DNA from: Valencia hispanica
Lineage: Eukaryota > Chordata > Actinopteri > Cyprinodontiformes > Valenciidae
Assembly (NCBI GenBank): GCA_963556495.2
Contig: OY747707.1
Span: 30,343,371-30,407,370, forward strand
Direction of reading: 5' to 3'
DNA length: 64,000 nucleotides
The stretch's first letter is position 1; every line of letters begins with the position of its first letter. The translations under genes were made by a program, and so were the position numbers. Shown in pieces: positions 1-12,000 of the stretch. Below the pieces are notes generated by a model, which was not told the origin of the DNA, ran no database searches, and worked only from the letters and a program-made list of their open reading frames with translations.

Positions 1-3000
1 GGCCGATCGTCAACGAAGACGACACGGAGAGCAAAGAGGGTGAAATGGAGAGCAGAGATACTCTCGAGTCCAGCTTCAACTCTGAAATTGTGGCAAAGCC
101 CAAAAAGGTAAATTGTCTCATGAATAAATCACTTTTTTTTTGTTATGAAAACCCCTAACAATAAAAAAAAAAATTATTTAACTCTATGTATTTGAGACTC
201 AGTTGCACAAAGTGTTTTCGAGAAGTCTGCTTTTGACCTCATTGCAAGTATGATTGTCAGTATGGATGAGGAAGAGTTTAAATTTTTTATATGATTGAGA
301 AATCAGTGTGATTATGTGACTCTAATATAGTTAGCAGCTCCTGGCTTTCTTTTGAGATTGGCTTATTTCAGACAGAGGTGACCAGGTTAGATTTCGCTCA
401 TTTAAAACTCCTCATATCTTGTCTTGTTTAGCTTGGCCCTCGAGATTACAGAATGTAATCAGGCCAGTTATGTGATAATCATTAAGCTCTTTTCCTGGTG
501 CATGTTGAGTTTGTTCTTTAGGGTTTTTTTTGGCCTGCATTAAATCCAGCTAAGCCTTCACAGGCACTCCGCTGCTCTTCAGCTCCTCATGGTGTCCACA
601 GAGGGTCTATTACTTAAGCTCTTCCATGCTGTCACTAGATTCCTCCTCCCTGCAGCATGAAGCACCATCACTGAGACGCCTTGCACTCTGGAAGTTTTAA
701 AGCTGCTGTCGCTTCCCTCTCCGTATGGTTTCTCAGTGCTGCACCCTGGATGTAGACAGCCTGCAGCTAATGTCATGTATGTCACGGATTCTCTTCCTAG
801 CTCCCCATCAGGATCACCCAGATCCCCTCATGATATGTTTAAGCTTTCTTTCTAGCTTTTGGCCAAAAAGACGCTTTATGAAAACACACCGCAAAGTAAT
901 ATGAGAAATTCTGTTAGGATGGACACGTTTACAGGTTTCTATGGGGGCTGTTAAGTCTGGAATATGATTCCAGTTTTTCCATGTCTGGATTAGTATGAAA
1001 TAAGTATAATAGAGTATGGAAAATATCTTATTTCCAGGCTTTTTTCCTCCTCACTGTCCAATATTTGTATTCACATATTAGTCTGTAGATCTATGGTGAC
1101 CATCCATCCATCCATCCATTTGTATATCTATCTGTGTGTCCATCTGTCTATAGAAATATCTCCCATAAATTCATAGTTATCCTATTTATACTTTAGGAAT
1201 TTGTTAGAATTACATGGAACTCTGGAAATTGTAGTCTGGAAAAGTCTGAAATTACAGGTGAAATTTCTTAGAGCCTTGCATATAGGAAATACTGATTGAA
1301 AAATAATTAACTGCTGTTTTCAGCTTCAGAGAATATTACAAAAAGGAGAACCCGGCTTAATGTTGAGTCACACGTGATACGAGGACAGACATCAGGTTTA
1401 CCCACAGTCTACATGAAACAAACCACATTAGCTGGAGCTGCTCCTACAACGCTCCTAAACTCTACTGGACAAACAATGCTCCTATTGTTAAAAAGCTGCT
1501 AGGCAGATTACTCATAAGAGATTAAGACTTTTAAAGCAAGCCACATCAGTTATTTGTCAGCCAAAGTGTAATCTACAGGCTGACGTTTGAGCTTATTTTT
1601 TGCCCTTACTGGGACAAAAATGAATTCTTATATTCTTTCTTAAAAGCTACATTTCTCTTTTCTCTTATCTATCTTTGTTACATTTAGTTTGATCATTTAG
1701 TGTCATTTTGTACTTTTGCAGTTTTGCATCTGACTTTTTATTTTACGAAAAAGCGGCCATCCACCATGAGACCATGAACTACTATGCAACAGCTAAGTTG
1801 GATACAAAATGGAGGTACTAGTTGGCAAAAGACTGAGCTATTTATTTCTCAGTAAAAACACACTCCTCTTACAGGATTGACTATGCATCAGACTATTTAA
1901 GTCAGCCGTGATAGGAAGAGAAGGATATTTTTCACTCTAGCTTGTCAAAATATAGGATCACAATCGCTCTGAGGTAACTTCACAGACAAAGAAAACCTTA
2001 CTGGATGCATGTCAGAGCGAAGGCTATAAATACGCCTTTCAGATGGTCTTTAGTAAACATTTCATGAATGTTCAGGGTGACAAGTAGTTGAGCAGCTTGT
2101 CTGAAAACTCAAGCCTTTTGACTGTGGTAGGTTTGATTACGTTCTGTCACCAAATTATGGTGACCCGGTTATTAAAAATAACACCGTGAACCATTCTCCT
2201 AGTCGAAAGCGTCCTCGTTCACAGCTCTAGTCTTATTTAGTAATTCCTGTTAAACCCATAGAGGCATGGGCCTGCATGAGTTTCTCGCTGTATAAACAGG
2301 ATACCAAGATATCCCATTATTTACTCTAAAACGTAATAAAGACAAATAGACTAAACTCTTTTTTTTTTTATAAAGTGCCTTGCGACAACATGTGTTGTGA
2401 ATCGGCACTATATAGATAAACATTGTAAATTTAGTCCTACTTGTTCTTATTGTGCAGGATGATATAACTTTTTTGCCCTTCTTTATACTGTAGCATAATG
2501 GAAGTAAAGCAAGCTAGTATTAGCTGGTTAATTAGTCTGGTTATAAGCTAAGGTAGAGCAAATATGCTGCTCATTACTTGCAACTATAACTTTAAAACAG
2601 CTTTACTTCCAATAAAAGTGAAGCTGCTCCTTTTCGTTTGCACAACTTGATCGGCAGTGCTCCGTTAGCTGTTTGGTCCATGACTAAACCTACGATAAAT
2701 GTTATTATGAATATCAGAGTATTTAAAGAAAGGATTGAAAATAAGATGGGAAAGAACATGTTACAGACAAGTTAAGGTTTTAGGTTGTTTTTTTAGCATA
2801 AAGGTTTTATTATAAAGTGGAATTATTACTTCTTCTTTTCTTTTTTATTGGTGTGTGTGTGTTTATGTTTTTGTTGCCTTAAATGTGACTGTGTGGCTCT
2901 GTGTTGTCACAACAGGCCGTTGGAGCTTTGAGCCCGTCCGACTGCCTTCCGCACACCATTTAAGCCTTTTCCCTCTTATCCATCTAGTCTAAATAAATAA

Positions 3001-6000
3001 AAAGTCTCTTTCCGACACTCTTCCACCATCCCCACCTTAACCATCCATCCGTTCCCAAAGATCTCTGAGGACCAGGAAGCACTGAGCTGATAGTCTAATG
3101 GCTTCTGGAAGCTAATTTTCTGTCTCTCTTTTTTTTTTTCTTTCTTTTTTTTTTTTTTTTTCGGATACAAGGGGTGGCTGTGGTAAGGCAGTTTAGGAAC
3201 ACAACCACACCAGAAGCTCAGTGTCGAAGACCGCTGCAGGCTGGAAAGGCAGGTTGTACTCCTGTGACTCAAACGGTTGAGTACGCCTCCCTCAACAGTC
3301 GATCGATGTAGCCGCCACCACTCCTACACACGCCCATTCCTTCACCCATCATGGACCTCACATTTCCAATTTCACCCCAACAAATTTCTGTCTTTGTGAT
3401 CGCCAGATGATGCCTTTTTTAATAGTCAGCTCTTTTATTTGGCCGTCGTGGAGGCGCTAATGTAAGCGAGACACGCATTTCACGGTTTAATTAGCTTTTA
3501 GAAAAGGCCAGCACACTCCCTGATGTCCATAAATATTTCACATTATTTGTCATGTCTAACCTCCCATTAATCACTACTGAGATAATTACTGTTATATTAC
3601 AGTAGAACCAACTTATTAACCCTCAGCACTTAATCTTTAATCAAACCTGCCATTTGAAGCTGCTTTTTAATGTAAGGCTTCTGTGCCTTATCTAACACTA
3701 TCTTTAACCAAGTTTGCAACTTAAAGTTTTTAATCAAGTAGACAATGTTGCTGTGTGCCTTTAATTTGTATTGCACAAAGAAGGATATTTTATCATGTGC
3801 ATTTCAGATAGAAGTAAATTGTCTTTGCATTTCATATATTGCACAATGTATGAAATTGGCATCTTAAATGTCTTTTCATAATGGTCTGTAATTTCTTCAC
3901 TCAACTATAGTCACTTAATTTGTTTCTCATATTAAGTTGCCCTCTATCTTTTGTTCCCTATTAATCTATAATGGATTTTTAAATTGTATTGTGTGGCAGA
4001 AGTTGGCGCGATGATTGTTCTCATCTCCACAATGTATTTTTAATTCTAGTATCTGTAATAAAGTGCAATCTACTTAAAACTTTTACTTTTACCCCTAATT
4101 TGAAGTGGTCATAGTTTACTAATCACATTTATGCGTACATATATGTGTTGAGCTTTTACTTGAAATTGAATAAATAATCATACTTGAAGCTGACTATCTC
4201 TTGACGTCTTTATTTTTTAATACAGTTGCATGACAGAGAGACACACATTTCACCAAACATGAATATCTTCCAGCATATAGACAGGGAATGCACACTTCCC
4301 CTTTGATTGAGCAGTGTGTCTGTCACGTGTTTCCCTTGAATGACTCCTTCCTTTGCTCCCGTTCACCCCCTACTGATGTTCTCACTGTCCCATCTACTTC
4401 TTTGTGGTTTAAGCATCCATATCTTTAATGGCTTAGCCAGTCATGTAACAAGTCTCCCTATCCAGTCAGCATTAGTGTGGTCTGTGGTGTGTCTGGCTGG
4501 GAAGGATTTGGGTCAAAGTTCGTGAGCTTTGAGCTGCTCCCCTGTGCGAGGTATCTCATGACTCTGTCCCGGATGACCTACTTTTGTTCGAATTTCTTTA
4601 ATTTTTTTTTATGTTAAAAGTCATGAGATTGTGGATTACATAAGTTCCTTATTTTTATGGATATGCTTGTTTTTTTTGTTTTTTTTTCCATTCCCCCTGG
4701 ATGCTGCTAGGAGCAAAGTTCGGGAGTTGGATTGAGTTTCTCTACAGTATTTTTTTTTTCTTCTTTTTTTTTTTTTCTTTTTGTTCTCCGTCATAAGATT
4801 TCATAATGATTGTGACATTTGACCACTTTTTGAACGGAACATCTCGAATAATTAAAGTTGATGTTGAAATCTTCTTTTAACTCATAGCAACCTCTACTTG
4901 GAGACCAAAGGTCAAACATTTTATTTAAGAGGGGCTGCTTGATAAGATAATTAGATGATTACATTGTCTTTTTTTTGTACGTTTTCTAATTGCGTAGTCT
5001 TTTTCATTTCAGGTGAATTTTCTAGAAGACAGCTTGAGGTCAGATGATGGTGAAAGAGACACGAACGTGAGGGTGAAAGGAGTCAGGAAACCACTCACCA
5101 CCTTCAAAGGTCTTCTGCTAGATGTTAGGTAGGCCCTGCATTATCTTGTCACCATCTGTTTTTGTTTTGCTTTTTCTTTTTTTTATCCCCTAAATATATT
5201 TATTATGCCTATTGGTTAAGAATTGAAGTCATGAACTCCAAAACTCCTAAACTCCATTACCCTTGCATGTCTCCAGCTGGTCTAAAACGCTGCAGCCCGA
5301 TTTCTTACCGGCACTAAACGCCACGAGCACATAACACCCTTACTGAGAAAACTATATTGGCTCCTTGTTCACCTTCGAATTGATTTTAAGATATTGTTGT
5401 TTGGTTTTAAATCCCTTAATGGCCTTGCACCAGCCTTTTTGTCAGATTTGGTTTCCCCTTATGTCCCCTCACGGTCCCTCGGGTTGGTGGACCAGCACCT
5501 ACTCACTGCCCAACGTTTCTGTTACAAGTCCCATGGTGGTCGTGCTTTCTCAGTATGTGCACCAACACTCTGGAATCAGTTACCACTTCAGATTAGGTTA
5601 TCCCCATCCCTGGTGACTTTTGAGTCTCGTTTTTAAAAACCCATTTTTGCTCCTTGACTTTTAATTCTTTCTAGCATATTTTACTTTTTTTTCTTTGTTT
5701 CGTTTACTTTTTCCTTTTCTTTAACATGTTATATTTGCCTGCACTTTGGTTGGCCCTTGCACCATTGTTAAAATGTGCTGTAGAAATAAAATGGTATGGT
5801 ATGAATTTAAACATTGTAGAAGGTTCAGATGCTAATGTGCAGACATTCATGTTCTCTTGAAGCTCAGTCCCAACTTTTGGGAAGTTTATACCCCTTGTAC
5901 TTCGTCACATCCTTTCCACGTTACAAGCACATACTTCACTGTATTGTATAATCATTTTATGTGAAAAACTAACACAAAGCAGTGCATCATTATAAAGAAA

Positions 6001-9000
6001 ACACATTTTTCTGAAAAATGATGTGTGCATTTGCATTCAACCCCCTTTACTTTAAGACCCCTAAATAAAAACCAAAGCAGAAAACCACTGTTGTAAGTAA
6101 ACCTTAAGAAGTCCTGTTTACTGTTTCCCACAAGCCATGCATTGGGTAGAGAAAACGTGTGTCGGAAGATGCTTCAGTCAGATAACAACACCTGAACTGA
6201 ACTTTTTGACATGCATGCAACATGCATGTGTGGGAAACCTTCCCCCTGAAAACACTCTCCCCACCTTGAAACATAATTGGGGGGGTGGTGATTTTCTTCA
6301 GGAGGGACATGAAGACCAGTCAGTTGATTGGGAGATGAATGGAAATTAATACTCGGTAATTTATTATGGGGGGGTGTAAGAGTATTGGCGGCTGCAACAG
6401 ATGTGAGGTGAAGATGAAGGTTTACCTTCCAGACATCCAGAGGTACAGTTTATAATGTAGAACAGACCATAGTCATGTGTTTTGGAATGGTCCAGTCAAA
6501 GAACCTGTGGCTAAATATGAAAACTGATCACACATGCTGTCCATCCAGTCTGACTGAGCTTGATCAAAGAATAATTGGCAAAACAATTATTTTCTAATTG
6601 TGCAAATTTGAGGGAGACGAATCCCAAAGGACTTGCAAGTGTTCATATTTAATATAAAGTAGAATTATTCTCAAGTAGTTATTTGTAAAAAAAAAAAAAA
6701 TACAATACTGTTTAGAACTATGTTTAAATTCTGTTGTTTATCATATAAAATCCCTATAAAATACATTGTTGAATAGTTTGTGGAAAAAATGTGGATTCAG
6801 CAGTATGAATACTTTTGCAAAACCCCTAGAAGTTTTACCTGTTTGCTCCCTTTGAGAATTGTCTTAACAACTGTAGATTGATTGGATATAATCTTATCTT
6901 AACACCCAGTGGATACATTCCAACAGTAATCATGAGATTTGCATTTAAGGTTTCGAGTTTCTTAGTCACATCAGCGATGTCATAGTTAATGCTCTAGTGC
7001 CATTGATGTTTATGAAAGTTCTTTATGGATAAAAAACTAAACTAAATGAGAGTAACTGCAGTTGTGCTTTGTCTTTTTTGTTTCACTTTTAAGTTGGTTT
7101 TTATCAACATCTAGCAGTCTAAAGTGCTGCAAAGTTTAGGATGCTTACTTGTTTATCTGATCTTAAACTTAACCTTAACCCTAATCTTAAATCAGCCGTA
7201 TGTAAGATTGTGGCCAAAACTGGTACTGCAATCACTTTCCAATTACTGTAGGGCGGTGTATCCCTTCCCCCTGACTCGAGGTTGCCAGATAGGCTGCAGA
7301 ATCCAGCAGGAACAAATTCTTCTCTGTTTTCAGCCGTCTCCATCTTCCAAAGGCATCTCCTATACAAATCCTTGTTTTATTTCGGACTTTGTCACGACGT
7401 ATTTCTGAATGATAACGAGGTCTTGTAGGTGAATTAACATTAGATATCTTTTTTTATCCAAAATGCTGTTATAGCTGCAGCTTTAGTAACTAGAGCAGAT
7501 CTGGCAACCCCGATGCCAAAACACTACAGACTTCGTGATTGGTAGATGGGTGGAGGGTGGCGCTTCAGGCCAAAACATAAGATGACATCATAAACATCAG
7601 TTGAGGGCTGCAACTTCACTTTTTAAATGACAATTTCCTGGCTGTACTACTGTTGTCAGTGAAATTAGTATTTGAAATTAACATGATTTCTTCATGTCTA
7701 GTGACATATCAGGACCATTTTATGATTAATTGAAATACATTTCTTACATACAACTCCTTTTAACCTTGAAAAAACTTTTTTTAGTTCCTGTCCTTTCCTT
7801 CTTTGCCCTTCCTTTTAACAAACAGTCCTTTAGGAGTAAGTGTGAAGTCATGCAGACTGACAAGAAATTGATGGATCAGAGTAGCTGTGGCTGTCTGTCT
7901 CTCTGAATCATCATGCTATGGACCCATGTGGGAATATAAAAATGCTGCTGCTAGCTTTCCTGCAGGTCATGTAAGCATTTTAATCTATTTTTCCATACAT
8001 ATAGTGCTGATATAAAATATCCTGTTAAAGTGTCAAGCATCTGTTAAAAAAAAGTTTATTGGGGATGTAAGAAAATATCTGTACACCGATACATCGCGAT
8101 ATTTTATGTCCCCATATAGTGTTGATATTCAAAAGCAATGTAGCGATTTTTTATTTTATTTTTTAGACTTTGATTGGAACCATTAACGATTACAGTAATT
8201 TTTGAAGTAAAATTAAAAGTATGACTAGTAGTTGGTGGCTGTTTTCACTTTCTTCGTTCCAGTGGATCAACTAGATCTAGTAATAAAACTGGATGTGTTA
8301 AAGTATGAAACAGGTTGGAGTGTTTAGAATGCTGACAGTTTTTCTCCAGTGAAATTCAGTTTAAAAATTCACAATATATACTCTTACTCATAGCATCGCA
8401 ATATATCTCAATATATTGTATCATCTTCCCCTGTATCCTGCTACATATCGTATCGCCAGATTTTTACCAATACACATCCCTACTGTCTATAGTAAATAAC
8501 TTGAAAACTTTTCCCACCTTAAATGTGGCATGTATCATGTACACTTTAACAGAATAGCAAATAAAATGGTTGGAAGTAAAATGTATAGAAAAAATATATA
8601 AAGGTGAAAAACCCATTTGCATAAGTGGATGCACCTCTAAGCAGTACACCTTTTGATCTAATTCCAGCCTTCAGTCTTTTTGAGAAGAGGTTTATCGACT
8701 TTCCACACATTAGATTTTAGTTTAATATTACTGGATAAATGTCATAAAACATGTAAACATTTAGAAAAAATTAATCTGGTCTCTATTGTCTCTCAGACCT
8801 GGCCTTTTAACAGGGGTTGTTAAACGTTTTATATCCGCTGTATGTGTATATGAAATGGACAAGCTGTTCCCCACTGCACCAGCAAAGCTAGTTTTGTTTT
8901 ACTAGTGACGGCGTCTGCACAACTGTCATCGTATTAAATTGTTTTTGTCACACCTAAAAAAGCAGGAAGTCTCACAAAGAAAGCTTTCTTGTCTGCGTTC

Positions 9001-12000
9001 GAGTGTGACAATATCACAACTATGTCGTGTGTCATTTTCAGTTGTTGATATCCAAATAAAGGTCATATATGAAAATAGTTACACTCACAGTTGCATGTAA
9101 CAGTAATTATAGCAGGAAGTATGAAAGAACGGGAGAGTGAAAAAAGAACCAATGGGGAAGTGTTTTTTTCTTTGCTAGCTTTCTTTTTATGCGAGTCTAT
9201 GTGAACTTTGTCCATGTTGTAAAAAATAAGACTAGGACACATTATTTATCCAATCGACCATGTTCTACCCCCCTGTTTTGTTTTTAATTCAAACGATGAC
9301 TTCATTTTCTTCTGAACAAACAGGCTAACATGTTAAATCTAAACCTAAAGCTGTACCTGTTGAAACGAATAATAACAAACCACTCCCTTTGTGAGTTTGA
9401 ACCTATTTCTGTGTGTTTATTCTGGCCTCAGCAGAATCCCTCTTTGCAGCTTTGCTGCAGCTCAAACAAGGCTGAACAGTTTGTTTTTAACCAACAGCAC
9501 AAACAGCTAGGCATGACAGCACCTATGTGGGTCTTATCGGCGCTGTTCTGCAGCTGTTGCCAGCTTAATGTGCTTCTCTCTACTGGACTTAGAACTCGCT
9601 TGTATTTGCTGGATATGAAGCCAGAGTGGGCAGCTTAGTCACAAATGATTGTTATTTTGGTGGTTTATATTCTAATTTGTTCTTTGTTCCAAACATATCA
9701 TGGGAAATCATCAATAGTTATTATCAGTCTTAAACTATGTGAAGGAAATATTTAGATCCGAATTGGTATAAATAATTTGTGCCTGTTAATATATGTCTAT
9801 GGAGTAAAATAGCTGTAATTTGAAACATTACACAAAACATATTGTTTACTCTTTTTATAGTGGCAAAAAGTTGAGTTTTTCTCACATCAACTTGACGCTT
9901 CAAGTCATTATTGATGTTTTTCTGCCTTTTTGCCCTGATTGATCTGGTGAGACGTGAGCAGGAATCTAGGATGTTTCCAGTCAATCTTTTATCGATCAAA
10001 ACTGAGTTGGTGTTGTAAATCAAACGCTGAAGCTCATTCTACTGATAAAACGCTGGCAAGCAACAACAGCTCCATCTCCATTTCATTCACAACATACAAT
10101 GATTTATTGCAAAAGTAGTCTCACCCTTCAACCTTTTCCCCCTTTTTTACTGTAAAACAACAAACTTCAGTCTATTTTATTGGGATTGCCAAGTGGGCTA
10201 AAGGAATCCGGTTTTCAAAACTTAACCAAATAAAAATCTGAAAATTGTTGCATCCATTTGCATTTCCCTTTACTCTGATACCTCCAGATAAAAATCCACT
10301 GGAACCAGTGTTCTGTGTAGGCCTCCAAGGTTTGCTAGAGAACATTAGTCCAAGAAACACGGCAGACTGTTGTGCTTTAAAACGTAGTTAGGTTATAAAC
10401 AATATCCTGAGCGTTATAAAGCTCACAGAGCACCATATGACACACATCCAAACCTGCCAAGACATCAATTTTTTTATCTTATTTTATGATTTATGATTTT
10501 TACTGTGTAGCAATATCTTACATTGCTTTCAATGCATTTTTAATGCCTCTCTGTTTACAATTGGTTTACAACATAAAAAACTCAGACAGGAAAAAACCCC
10601 ATTGTAAACGTTATGTTGTAAAACTGAGGTCTTAAATCATCAGCTTTTCCGTAACTGGTGTGAGCCTCCTGTGATGTCACTTTATCTGCCAGGTGGAGGT
10701 GTGTGTTTGTGCCCTGCGTCACTGAACTTGGTTCATTGAACATTGCGTTCAGAAATATGCCACTATATGAAAGTTGAATTAAAAATGTGTTGCGGTAAAA
10801 TGTGTGGCCAAGATCACTGCCCTGTTCCTTCAAAAAGATGTGAATCTCATCTCGCAGTTTAAAGACCCTAGACAGGACCTTCCCACATGTTAGTCATCGG
10901 GAATCGCTGTGAAACAGAACGGCTGTCTGTCGGAGCCCATTTTCTTTGACAGGTTGTGCTTTGATGTAGTTGACTGTGCCGAAGACATCGGTCATTACAT
11001 CATTCAGCTCGGGACTCAGCTCTTTAGACGTCAGTGCATCGTGGTGTATAATGCAGCGCTGCTTTGAAATATTTGGGGAGACGCGCTTCATGAACGCCTG
11101 CAGCCCTCCTAGTTTTCCAGCCATAGTCTTGGATAGATCTCTACAAAGTCCCTATATGTTGACGTTCCATAAACTTGCATATTGGACAGAGGAATAATCC
11201 ATAGCTTGCTGGCCTATGTTATGAGTCGCAGATGGAACCAAGTCCATTGTGCAGGGAAGTACACAATCCTCCGTAGTTGTGTGCGGTTTTTCACACTTTG
11301 CCACTATGTACAAAAAATGTAATATGAGCTCAGTTGCGCATTTGCAGATGTTTGGTGTAGCAAAACCAAAGGCAAGATAGGCTTCATCATTTTCTACTCT
11401 TTGGCTGGCAAGGAAGTTGGTTTAGAAGCTATATATAAATATAGTGATGTTTTATCTTCTGGTTTGTGTTGATGTGGTAGCTTCGTCAAAAACCTGTCCT
11501 GTTATATTAGCATTTCATTTGTATCTATTCATACCGCCCCAATGACCCCCCGCCCCCCACTTTGGGAACCACTGATCTAATCTGAGATGTAGAGCTGGGT
11601 ATCTATTCAAATTTCAAGAATCGATTCGATTCCGATTCTCAAGAGTTAGAATTGATTAACACAGTCCAATCCAATGTGTTATGGGTTAGTGCTATTAAAA
11701 ACTTGTTTTTTGCTGCTCGCTTAATTACATGACTTTAATTCAATGACGCAACACTGGGTGGGATTACATTTCACCAGGGGAAACAGTATTAACCCTTTCA
11801 GACCTAAGCCTTAGCTGTAAAAAGGGGAAACAATGTTACAATTATTAAATCGATTTTTAAGAAGTTTTATGAGAATCGATTCAGAATCAGATTTAAAAAA
11901 ATCAACACAGCACTACTGAGATGTTTGATCAGCATAATCTGATGCAGAGGACAGAGCAACCCTAACTTGCTGCTATATTAAAGCATGTATGAGGAAAGCC

